Source: Chersky-299 sp963749535
Lineage (GTDB): Bacteria > Actinomycetota > Thermoleophilia > RBG-16-64-13
Length of the DNA stretch: 64,000 nt
Direction of reading: 5' to 3'
NCBI GenBank assembly: GCA_963749535.1
Contig: CAVVNF010000003.1
Span: 1 to 64,000, forward strand
Below, piece by piece: positions 1 to 7,189 of this stretch (the first letter of the stretch is position 1; each line of letters begins with the position of its first letter). The notes under the pieces are model-generated. The model had not been told where the DNA came from and ran no database searches. It saw only the letters and a program-made list of their open reading frames with translations. The translations under genes and the position numbers were made by a program.

Positions 1-202
1 CCTCATCGAAATTTTTCTGGTTCACAGCTGGCAAAATCTGCCTGCCCACAAGCCGAGTCCTCGATTCGAGGTTTTGTGCAATCTCATCGTAGTAAAACCA
101 GCGAAATGAATAAGACGCGTACCAGCTTAAAAGGACAAGCGCAAGAATGGTAATTATCAGGTAGGGAAGATAAAGCTGCCAAAGCAGACGCCTTTTCGCC
201 AT
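1..202 (-). CDS. Sensor histidine kinase, N-terminal part (cut by window edge)
   Basis: The reading frame begins with ATG at 202 and runs off the left edge. The first 67 residues show a basic start, one hydrophobic membrane segment at about residues 9-30 (LYLPYLIITILALVLL), then a polar stretch typical of the extracytoplasmic sensor region of PhoR-type kinases. It follows the response-regulator fragment with a 3-base gap, the usual regulator-kinase order, so the two were one operon. No kinase domain is visible in the window. Base composition is clearly lower in GC than the rest of the contig, which suggests foreign origin or an assembly join near 480. Confidence 0.6.
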   Translation of the reverse strand, partial: MAKRRLLWQLYLPYLIITILALVLLSWYASYSFRWFYYDEIAQNLESRTRLVGRQILPAVNQKNFDE

Positions 203-205
203 CCG

Positions 206-487
206 TTAGTCCTTGAAACGATAGCCCACGCCTCTTACGGTCTCAATGTATTTTCCGAACTGGCCAAGTTTGCGCCGCAACGAAACAATCTGGACATCCA
301 CTGCCCGGTCGGTCACAACATAATTGTTCCCGCGAATCGCGTCAACTATATTGTATCTGCTCAGCACAAGTCCTGGTTTCTTCGCCAGCGTATAAAGAAT
401 CATAAACTCCGTAAAAGTCAGTTCTACCGGCTTGTTTTTGAGTTTCACCTCATATCGGGCCGGGTCAATGGTTAAATCGTGAATCAC
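206..487 (-). pseudogene. OmpR/PhoB-type response regulator, DNA-binding domain only
   Basis: The 93 residues match the winged-helix output domain of OmpR/PhoB regulators: PVELTFTEFMILYTL for the first helix region, DRAVDVQIVSLRRKL for the recognition helix and a closing TVRGVGYRF wing. The receiver domain with the phosphorylated Asp is absent. The GTG used as start (487) directly follows a stop, and the bases around it (GTGATTC) match the start of the ParB-like gene at 1338. The N-terminal half was therefore lost at a junction near 480 rather than never existing. Low GC, like the kinase downstream. The fragment is unlikely to be functional as it stands. Confidence 0.7.
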
Positions 488-690
488 TCATCCACCCGTT
501 CTTTGCACGGAAAAGTGCCACCTAGGTCCCCGGTTTCTTCCGCGGATACGGGCCGACGACCCATGCTCCGTCGCCGCGACGTCCGACGGAGACAGGTCTT
601 GCTGCCGGTCACCCAGCGGCCTCGTCTGTCCCGCCAGAATTGTCTGTCCAGCCCGTGCCATTTTCACTCTCTTACGATTACAGTCGTCTG
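484..690 (-). pseudogene. Degenerate third copy of the Cys-rich module (C-terminal end)
   Basis: In one minus-strand frame the end reads RRPVSAEETGDLGGTF and stops at 484-486. This is clearly related to the end of the Cys-rich gene at 1335-1803 (HRPVSAETTGHVGGGF). The upstream cysteine part is scrambled by frame changes and retains only a CLRR remnant. The stop overlaps a GTG in a GTGA arrangement, exactly as the intact copy overlaps the ParB-like gene at 1335-1338, so the unit cassette-plus-ParB was probably duplicated here before the junction at 480. Confidence 0.45.
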
Positions 691-721
691 CGCTCCACCC
701 TGACGGGTGGTCGTTGCACGC

Positions 722-1338
722 CTAACTCGCAGTCCTAACCTTGTCGGCTTCAGCCTGTACCAGTCTGAGACACCAGTCACACAACCATGCGTGTCTCTTG
801 CTTCCGTCAGTCAGTGATAGCTCTAACCCGTACGCACCAAGATGAGGTGCGAGCTGCCGTCCCAGTAGTGCCGCACCTGCGCACGGTCCTCCGCCATCCC
901 GGTATCTGATCGGGACTTCTACCGCGTCCATCGGTGTCCGCACTCCGGGCACATGATGTACTTGACCTGCGCCTCGAATGAGACTCTCGCGCTTTTCGGT
1001 CAGCGCGCCCAGTTCGATCTTCGCTTCTTTCGCCAGGTTCGCGAGCATCGCCTGTATCCCCAGGTCGTCGGTCTGCACGTCCGCCAGGAGTTGCGACAGC
1101 GCGTCTTTTCCGCCTCCGCCATCGCCGCAATCGGGTCCAAAAGCAGCAGCGCGAGTTCCTCTTTATCCGGGTCCACCTCGACCCACGCCACCGGGACCTC
1201 GGTGATTCCCGCGCTCAGGTATTCCTCGATACGCGCGTGGCCGTCGATCACGTGGCCGGTCAGTCGCTTCACCGCGCGCTTCGACCTTTGTGCTATCTCG
1301 CGTCTCTTTTGCTTCCGTACGCGCGAATGAAGAATCAC
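722..1338 (-). pseudogene. ParB-like nuclease-domain protein with zinc ribbon, frameshifted
   Basis: The first frame (GTG at 1338) carries the ParB/Srx signature GHVIDGHARIEEYLSAG followed by VPVAWVEVDPDKEELALL, as in phage and mobile-element ParB-domain proteins. The match then continues in a second frame (QTDDLGIQAMLANLAKEAK) and, around 945-985, in a third frame with a zinc-ribbon-like CPECGHRW. At least two frameshifts therefore break it. It starts inside the stop codon of the Cys-rich gene (GTGA overlap), implying translational coupling in the ancestral element. The family is usually linked to phage DNA modification or packaging; no specific function can be assigned. Confidence 0.55.
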
Positions 1339-1803
1339 CCATCCGTCGGTTCGTCAGTGGAAAAACCGCCACCTACGTGCCCGGTTGTTTCCGCAGACAC
1401 CGGCCGATGACCCATGCGGTACGGTCGCAAGCAGCAGTCGCCAGATGGGCAGCGCCGGACCTCGGACGGCTGTCTACAGCAGCACCACAAGCAATACGCC
1501 CTGATGGCCTTGATGGGTGTGAACCTCGGGCCCTGTTTCCAGAGCTGCCGGTCGATGGCCCGTCCGATACGGCCACAGAGAGCAGTCGGGAAATCTGCAA
1601 GCCCGCACCGTGGACCGTTCATTACCGCAGCAGTCCAGGCACCGTGCCCGGATGGCCCTGATGGGGGTGAGCCTCCTCTTCAGTCTCATCTCGCTGCTCA
1701 CACTTTTCATCCCAGGCTCATCCGCAGCAATCATGGATGGGGCCTCCAAGCGTTTGACGATCACTCGGGCCATGGATGCCGTGGAGATGTTCATATCGTT
1801 CAT
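1335..1803 (-). pseudogene. Tandem Cys-rich (probable zinc-binding) mobile-element protein, frameshifted between modules
   Basis: Two homologous modules lie head to tail in different frames. The first reads TPIRAIRARCLDCC, then VRACRFPDCSLWPYR; the second reads TPIKAIRAYCLWCC, then VRRCPSGDCCLRPYR. Each has the pattern CxxC - about 12 residues - CxxxxC followed by a PYRxGHRP tail. This resembles the small Cys-rich proteins of phages and prophages with a YCLDC...C....CxLxPYR pattern, presumed to bind zinc. A single frame change near 1540 separates the modules. The function of the family is unknown. The stop overlaps the ParB-like start. Confidence 0.55.
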
Positions 1804-1852
1804 CTATCTACCGATGGTGCTCTAGTTCGAAGGTTTTGGATGAGGCTGGGGC

Positions 1853-2015
1853 CGGTTCCCTCCTATAGAGGGAACCCGGTTCCCATGATGCCCGCAGGAG
1901 CGGTTCCCCACTGGTTCCCGGTGCGGTTCCGAGGCTTTCTACGGCCAAGTCTGGCAGCGGTTCCCGGTGCGGTTCCCGGCGCTGCGAGCGAAGAGCGGTG
2001 CCCGGTGCGGTTCCC
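1853..2015. repeat. Iteron-like field of CGGTTCCC repeats
   Basis: The octamer CGGTTCCC occurs at 1853, 1877, 1901, 1958, 1970 and 2008, with near matches at 1912, 1924 and 1996. Many neighbouring copies are 11-12 or about 24 bases apart, so they recur on one face of the helix. The field lies just downstream of the broken AAA replication/transfer ATPase and contains no convincing coding frame. Such arrays are typical of replication or transfer origins of plasmids and integrative elements, but a simple low-complexity expansion is possible. Confidence 0.5.
1854..1876. other. Perfect 9-bp hairpin at the edge of the repeat field
   Basis: GGTTCCCTC and its exact complement GAGGGAACC flank the five-base loop CTATA. 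The arms are built from the same GGTTCCC word that is repeated downstream, so this is a dyad version of the iteron, as often seen in origins and in protein-binding sites. A terminator role is less likely because no T-run follows on either strand. Confidence 0.5.
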
Positions 2016-2120
2016 GTTCATCAGGCACCTCCGGGACGCTGTCGTCGCAACCTGAGCGCGGCGCGACGGTCTGCCTACGGCGACCCTCGTCGGCGCCTTT
2101 GAGAGCCGATAGCGCCTCGC

Positions 2121-3001
2121 TTAAGGCGCATCCAGGGGCACGCCGAGACGGTCGAGCACCTCGGCGGCGTCCTCGGTCCCGGCAGGCCAGTTGTAGTCCA
2201 CCCGTGTGTATCGGAGCGGCTCCTTCGTGATCGCGAACAACACCTTCGCCGGCACCCAGGGCATACGGGCGGCATCAAGATGGAGATACACCCCGTCCTG
2301 GGTACGGATGAGCTTCCAGTGCACGTCAACGTCATCGCCTTTACCGGAAGCGCCCCGTGGCCCACGGCTCAGGTCCTTGCCGCCATGGTCGAGACGCGCC
2401 CCAGGTGACGCCCCGACGTTTGAGTTCGATGCCCGTCTGGGCGTAGAAGTCTCGGAAGGTGTCCGACTTGTCCTCCTTGCCGGTCGCGGCGGGCAATCGT
2501 GTCGATGATCACCACCACATGGTGGTCGGGCCATTCGCCTTTGACCCGGTCCACGAGTTTCATAAGCTCTCTAGACCCGTCGGCGGTATCGAGCGGAGGG
2601 AGCATGGGCCAGAGAGCGTACTTCGAGCCGGGAAAGGTCGGTGCCAGGGCCGTAGCCCATGTCCTCCAAGCGGTCAAACACGTCATCCTCGCTCATCTCA
2701 TAGTCGAGGTATATCACCACGTTCGGCTCGTTCCCCGTGGCGAGCTTACGGCGACGAAGAGCATGAACAGGCTCTTGCCCTATTTGTGAGCGGCCCCGAT
2801 GAGATGGCCGCGGCCGCGAGCGAGCACGTCCTCGTAGACCCAGACAGGCTGCGTACGGTCACGCTCCCAGAAAGTCGGCCAGTCGATGAACGCACCGCCG
2901 ACGATCTCCGGACTCACGGACTCGGCTGCTATTCCCTGGAGCGGCCCTAATTCCGAAGCCTCTTCCAGCTCGGTGTCTTTGGCGAACTCGGTGGTCATCA
3001 C
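2121..3001 (-). pseudogene. AAA/RepA-type ATPase of an integrative element, broken
   Basis: The pieces in order are: EDVLARGRGHLIGAAHK, an in-frame TAG, then GKSLFML (together a Walker A loop interrupted by a stop); after a frame change VIYLDYEMSEDDVFDRL; after another, HHVVVIIDTIAR (Walker B); and finally LDHGGKDLSRGPRGASG with a C-terminal tail to 2121. This is the layout of the RecA-like AAA_25/RepA ATPases carried by actinobacterial plasmids and integrative elements, probably used in replication or mobilisation. A nonsense codon plus at least two frameshifts indicate real decay. The start overlaps the stop of the HTH gene upstream (ATGA). Confidence 0.6.
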
Positions 3002-3204
3002 CGGCCTTCGAGATACCTAACGAGTTCCGCCTTCATGATGCGCAGGGCACGGCCGAAGCGGCACGCTCGAAGCCGTCCGGCGGCAATCTCCGCCCGGATG
3101 GTGCGCTCGCAGGTCCATGCAACGAAGGCCGTTTCGCGCACCGTCAGCACATCCGGAGCATCGGCGAGAACGCTCCAGCTCGGCTTAAGTCTTGCCTTTG
3201 ACAT
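2998..3204 (-). CDS. Excisionase-like helix-turn-helix protein
   Basis: This 68-residue open frame carries a MerR/excisionase-type HTH: LTVRETAFVAWTCERTIRAEI, then AGRLRACRFGRALRI and a final helix KAELVRYLEGR. Small proteins of this type sit in integrative elements next to the Rep ATPase and the integrase and steer excision or repress the element. It is intact and overlaps the start of the ATPase gene. The direct role here is inferred from family and position only. Confidence 0.6.
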   Translation of the reverse strand: MSKARLKPSWSVLADAPDVLTVRETAFVAWTCERTIRAEIAAGRLRACRFGRALRIMKAELVRYLEGR

Positions 3205-3229
3205 GCCCTGCGACCAGGTCGTCTTTTGC

Positions 3230-3437
3230 TCAGCGGTCTTCGGCTGCGCCCAACTGCCGGAGCAGGGGCTTCACTAGGACCCGCCAACGATTAGAAACGC
3301 GCACGGTTTCGACCTGTCCTCGACGGACTGCCGCGTACGCGCTGCCGCGAGATACGTGGACAATCGTTCCGTACTGCCTCGACGCTGATCGTCGCCTCTC
3401 CGTCCCTATCCAACTCGATCAACTCTTGAAGATTCAC
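3230..3437 (-). pseudogene. Second excisionase-like HTH protein, frameshifted
   Basis: From GTG at 3437 the frame gives NLQELIELDRDGEATISVEAV. After one frame change near 3375 it continues as VHVSRGSAYAAVRRGQVET then RVSNRWRVLVKPLLRQLG, a classic HTH_17 excisionase-type domain, and stops at 3230. A GGGGGA-rich region precedes the GTG. Together with the intact HTH gene downstream it fits the control module of an actinobacterial integrative element. Confidence 0.5.
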
Positions 3438-3540
3438 GCCTCGTCCCCCGTACTTCAGCCGACCGTGTGGCGAAGAGATGCCCACAGGCCAGACTCGTGA
3501 TACCTATGCAAGAATCATAGCAGGAAATGATGATCGCTGC

Positions 3541-3570
3541 TTGTTTTTTCTACTTTATGTCGTGTATTAT
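3541..3570 (+). promoter_or_regulatory. Sigma-70-like promoter for the XRE regulator
   Basis: TTGTTT (3541-3546) and TATTAT (3565-3570) are separated by 18 bases in a locally AT-rich stretch. They lie about 35 bases upstream of a strong ribosome binding site and the GTG start of the XRE gene. Confidence 0.5.
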
Positions 3571-3605
3571 TGAATACTGGATGGAAAACAGAAGGAGGAC
3601 AAGAC

Positions 3606-4046
3606 GTGGATAAGACTCCATCGCGCGCGCGCTTCGTCTCGTACTTGCTGGCCGACAACATGCGGATTCTGCGGAACATTCGGGGACTCTCGCAGCAGGA
3701 GCTTGCAGAGCGCATGTCCTCCCTCGGGCACGAGTGGTCACGCCAGACTGTCAGCCAGATCGAGAACCGCGCTCGGTCTACGATTGTTGACGAACTTGTG
3801 GGCCTGGTGGTGTGTCTGGAAACCTCGTTGAGCAGACTACTTGACCCTCGTCCCTTCGATATGCGCCACGATCGTCCATTGCCCGAGGAAGAGAGGTTGC
3901 GGCCGATCGTCATGGACGCGTTCATAGACCTCATTGAAGGCGGCGAGGTGATCAGAGCAAGCTGGTCCGGGAACGCCCGTCTCTGGCAGATGGTAGTTGA
4001 AGTACAAGGTCGGAACCACACAGAGCGCGTCATCGACTCGGAGTAA
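3606..4046 (+). CDS. XRE-family transcriptional regulator of the integrated element
   Basis: The GTG at 3606 is chosen because AAGGAGG (3592-3598) stands seven bases upstream; an ATG further upstream has no such site. The 146-residue product begins with a helix-turn-helix of the Cro/CI type (NMRILRNIRGLSQQELAERM, then WSRQTVSQIENRARS). The C-terminal part is not recognised. Immediately downstream is the integrase on the same strand, so this is probably the repressor or regulator of the element. It is intact, unlike most of its neighbours. Confidence 0.75.
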   Translation: MDKTPSRARFVSYLLADNMRILRNIRGLSQQELAERMSSLGHEWSRQTVSQIENRARSTIVDELVGLVVCLETSLSRLLDPRPFDMRHDRPLPEEERLRPIVMDAFIDLIEGGEVIRASWSGNARLWQMVVEVQGRNHTERVIDSE

Positions 4047-4127
4047 TAGCTCGCTACACACCAAGAGAGAGAGCGGCGGCGCGTCAAGACGACTCTCGTG
4101 CTGCCTCAGAGAAAGAAGGACTGAAGA

Positions 4128-5444
4128 ATGAGCATTAGAGAACGAAGGAGAGGGTGTTGGGAGATCAACATCAACCTTGGCTGGGACCCCATTACCGGAA
4201 AACGACTGCGTGGGTTCCACAGCTTCAAGGGGACCAAACGTGAGGCTCAAGCCGAGGACGACGACTGCTCCAAGAGCGCGATTTCCGGGAACGTATGTTG
4301 CTCCTTCTACGCTTACAGTCGAGGCGTACCTGAATCAATGGATAAGGGCCCACGCCGTTGGAGGTAATATCAGTGCCCGGACGGCCCAGGGCTACAGTGA
4401 CATGGTCAAACTGCATATCGGGCCTGCCTTTCGCGATATCCGACTTTCCAAGCTCCGGCCAAGCACCTCCAGGATTTCTATACCAATAAACTCGAATCTG
4501 GCCGCTTGAGGGCCGCGTCAAAGTCGAAGAAGACCCTCATCAGGGGCACGGTCACGCCGAAGCCGGAAGAGGACGAGGAGTCACCAGTGGAGGAGAAGGG
4601 CCTCGCACCTCAGACAGTTCTACACTTTCACCGGCTTCTCCACGAGGCCCTTCGCCAAGCGGTGATGTGTGGGGACATTGCCGTGAACCCAGCCGATCGA
4701 GTGACTCCCCCGAAGGTGCGGCGACAGGAGCGGAAGATACTGGACAAGGACCAAACCCTTGCCCTCATCGAGGCCGCACGCGGGACCCACCTCTACATGC
4801 CGATTCTGCTCGCGGTCGCTACCGGGGCCCGGCGCGGCGAGTTGCTGGCGCTCGGGTGGACGGACTGTGACCTGAAGGCCGGAACAGTCACGATTCGCCG
4901 GACGCTTTCTGAGACGCGGGAGCTGGGACTGGTCTTCAAGGAGCCGAAGAGCAAGAAGTCCACTAGGGGTAATAGCCCTTCCGGCGTTCGCCGTGGCAGC
5001 ACTCAGGAAGCACAAGAAGACTCAAGCCGAGGAGATCATGTCTATCCGGGCGACGTATCATGACAACGGCCTTGTGCTTCCCAACTGGGATGGACGGCCA
5101 TGGACACCGAGCCTGCTTACGAGAGCCTTTAGTGACTTCATGAACAAGCTGGACCTTCCCCGCATCCGCTTCCACGATCTGAGGCAGGCAGCATCTCCAT
5201 GCTGCTCATGGAGGGCGTGCCGTTCAAGGTGGTGTCGGCCCGAGCGGGTCACTCCACCGTGGGAATCACCTTGAACACATACTGGAATCTGTTGCCCGGA
5301 GCAGACGAGCAGGCTGCCACCCGTCTGGATGACCTCATGGGTCCGAATATCGCTGCATCCGCAGAAAGAGGGCCCTCGAATAGGAATATGTCGGCAGAAT
5401 GTCGGCAAACCCAGCTCCTGGGTCGCTCTCCGCCTCCCTCCTAG
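4128..5444 (+). pseudogene. Tyrosine recombinase/integrase, multiply frameshifted
   Basis: Five frame segments line up as one phage-type integrase: an N-terminal arm-binding domain (GWDPITGKRLRGFHSFKGTK), the SAM-like core-binding part (VEAYLNQWIRAHAV), the catalytic domain with ATGARRGELLALGW (first catalytic Arg), HDLRQA (His-x-x-Arg box), AGHSTVGITLNTY (His and nucleophilic Tyr), and a C-terminal tail. At least four frame changes break it. AAGGA precedes the ATG. The gene ends 37 bases from the 3' end of tRNA-Leu, the usual position of an integrase beside its attachment site. Confidence 0.7.
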
Positions 5445-5481
5445 GCCCGGCAAGGCAACAAAATCCCCGCAAAACAGTACA

Positions 5482-5563
5482 TGCCGGAGGCGGGACTCGA
5501 ACCCGCACGGGCATAGCCCTACGGTGTTTAAGACCGTTGCGTCTGCCATTCCGCCACTCCGGC
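5482..5563 (-). tRNA. tRNA-Leu (anticodon UAA)
   Basis: The minus strand folds as a tRNA with acceptor arms GCCGGAG and CTCCGGC, a T-loop GGTTCGAGTCC and the anticodon loop CTTAAAC, giving anticodon UAA. The length of 82 bases and an extra variable-arm stretch fit a type II leucine tRNA. CCA is not encoded. The 3' end faces the broken integrase, marking this gene as the probable integration site. Confidence 0.9.
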
Positions 5564-5594
5564 CCGGAGCCGACCTTGGCAGCCCCGTCGCGGC

Positions 5595-6353
5595 CTACGT
5601 TACCTCAGCCCGCGGACTTTGTCGCGCCCGCTCGGAGCATCGATCATCTTCGCACCACAAGGAGTCGGTCGGCAGCCCCAGCCGCTCCCACACGGCGTCG
5701 ACGCCCGGCACCGACGGCAGCCAACCCTCGCGGGTGGCGAGCAGCGCAGCCGCGTAGGCGTGCAGACACGAGGCCTTACCCGGATCGCTGGGACCACCGA
5801 TGCCGGACGCGCTCAGATCGCGCGGTCCCGCCCGGCCGCTCGATTTTCGTCCACCCGTCGGCGAACCTGATCCGCCGGGCGCTTCTGGGCCGCTCGAACC
5901 CCCGGGGCCCGACTCTCCCGCACAGTCGCTCACCTCCAGCGCGGCTCGCCGCGCCTCGTACGTCCGCGACACCTCCAGCAGCACCCCGCGCACCAGCTCA
6001 TCGGACGCGAAAGCAGCCTTCAATGCCCGCACTCCCCCTCCCGCTTCCACCCGGCTCACGGCGGCCGCGAGGACCGGACACGTGAGATACAGGAGCGTCG
6101 GATTAGGAGCGCCGCCGGACAGCCACGGTCTGGTTTCGATGACCACGGGACACCCGAAGGGACATCTCGCTGCGACTCCGCTCACGTCGCGAGGTTCGCG
6201 CCCCAGTTGGACGGCGACTATCGCCCGCTCCTCGCCGGTGAGGGCTTGTCCCTGGTCGGTGAAAGCCTCTTCCTCGCTGACGTAGGCTCGTGCTTCGCCT
6301 GCGAGGGTGCCTTCCTCGCCGATGGAGCCTGGCTCGACGGGTTCCGGGGTCAT
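5595..6353 (-). CDS. DUF501 family protein
   Basis: Residues about 38-110 match DUF501, including AIVAVQLGREPRDV, a cysteine pair in ARCPFGCPVVIET, LLYLTCPVLAAAVSRVEAG, and a later SCLHAYAAALLATREG block. A Gly/Ser/Pro-rich stretch at about residues 145-185 separates the two parts and is unusual. DUF501 genes in actinobacteria typically follow eno and ftsB/divIC, as here. The function is unknown. The first 35 residues are acidic and not conserved, so the true start may lie further in. Confidence 0.75.
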   Translation of the reverse strand: MTPEPVEPGSIGEEGTLAGEARAYVSEEEAFTDQGQALTGEERAIVAVQLGREPRDVSGVAARCPFGCPVVIETRPWLSGGAPNPTLLYLTCPVLAAAVSRVEAGGGVRALKAAFASDELVRGVLLEVSRTYEARRAALEVSDCAGESGPGGSSGPEAPGGSGSPTGGRKSSGRAGPRDLSASGIGGPSDPGKASCLHAYAAALLATREGWLPSVPGVDAVWERLGLPTDSLWCEDDRCSERARQSPRAEVT

Positions 6354-6598
6354 CGCGCGAGCTTGGCGAAGCTGCCTAGCGACATGAACGCAGGCGGTTC
6401 CCGTCGGACCATGTCGAACAAGACCTTCGGGTCGTCCAGGCTGCCGGTGTGAGTGCCGGCCACGCGCTCGGAACCGGCCGCACTGCCGGAAACGGGGGCG
6501 GCGCCGGAGCCTACGGAATTCAAAGAGATCGCCCCATCGCGGCAGCCACGAGAACGATCACCGCGAGAAGGCGGGGTCCGTGCCGCGTTCCCCTGGCA

Positions 6599-7141
6599 TC
6601 ACTCCGAGAGGCACTGTAGCGTCGGCCGCTCTCCCTCATCCGCGACCTCCGGCCCCGTGGACGCCCGCAAACCTGTCGTCCGGTCTAGAACACCCGGCGC
6701 AGGGCTGAGTATTCTCTCCAGAATGCCTGGCTTCTGACCCGCCGCGGCCCCTGCCGCAGGAGTGGTGGCTTGGCCGCTCGCGTCCCCGGTGAGCCCGCTG
6801 ACGATAAACACGTCCTCACCTGGGCGCGCGTATGTAAGGTCTTGCCGGACGAGACCTTCGAGATAACTTGAGTCGCCAAGCTTCTTGAGCTGGGCCTCGA
6901 GTTGAGCGTTCTGGTGCGACAGATCGGCGACTTGGGCCTGATTCTTCTCCAGCCTGGCTCGGGCGTCGCGCCACTCATGCAACGGTCCGTAGTTCGCAGC
7001 TACTACGAGGAGAAGCAAAACCGCTGCGCACCCGAGCAGAAGCGCCCGCCGGCGCGCCCCAAACCCGCGGGGCCTTCCACCGGCCACGTTGGGGACCCCG
7101 TGCCCTTCGGCGATCGTTGGTGCCGTTGCAGTGCTCATCAT
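6599..7141 (-). CDS. FtsB/DivIC-type septum formation initiator
   Basis: The 180-residue protein has a cytoplasmic N-terminus, one membrane segment (LLLGCAAVLLLLVVAANYG) at about residues 32-51, a coiled coil rich in Gln/Leu (QVADLSHQNAQLEAQLKKLG), then DSSYLEGLVRQDLTYARPGE, the conserved motif of FtsB/DivIC. The family bridges FtsL and FtsQ/DivIB in the divisome. A long Gly/Ala-rich tail follows. It lies 48 bases downstream of eno on the same strand, the standard actinobacterial arrangement. ATG is doubled at the start (7141 or 7138). The 245 bases between this gene and DUF501 show nothing recognisable. Confidence 0.8.
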   Translation of the reverse strand: MMSTATAPTIAEGHGVPNVAGGRPRGFGARRRALLLGCAAVLLLLVVAANYGPLHEWRDARARLEKNQAQVADLSHQNAQLEAQLKKLGDSSYLEGLVRQDLTYARPGEDVFIVSGLTGDASGQATTPAAGAAAGQKPGILERILSPAPGVLDRTTGLRASTGPEVADEGERPTLQCLSE

Positions 7142-7189
7142 CCATTCTATATTCGGCCGCCTGACAGAGGCTCCTCCCGAATCCCCGGT

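Noticed and set aside
5399..6085. 228-codon plus-strand frame continuing past the integrase
   Set aside because: It reads through tRNA-Leu (the translated AGGGTRTRTG is the usual trace of a reverse-strand tRNA) and is antisense to DUF501.
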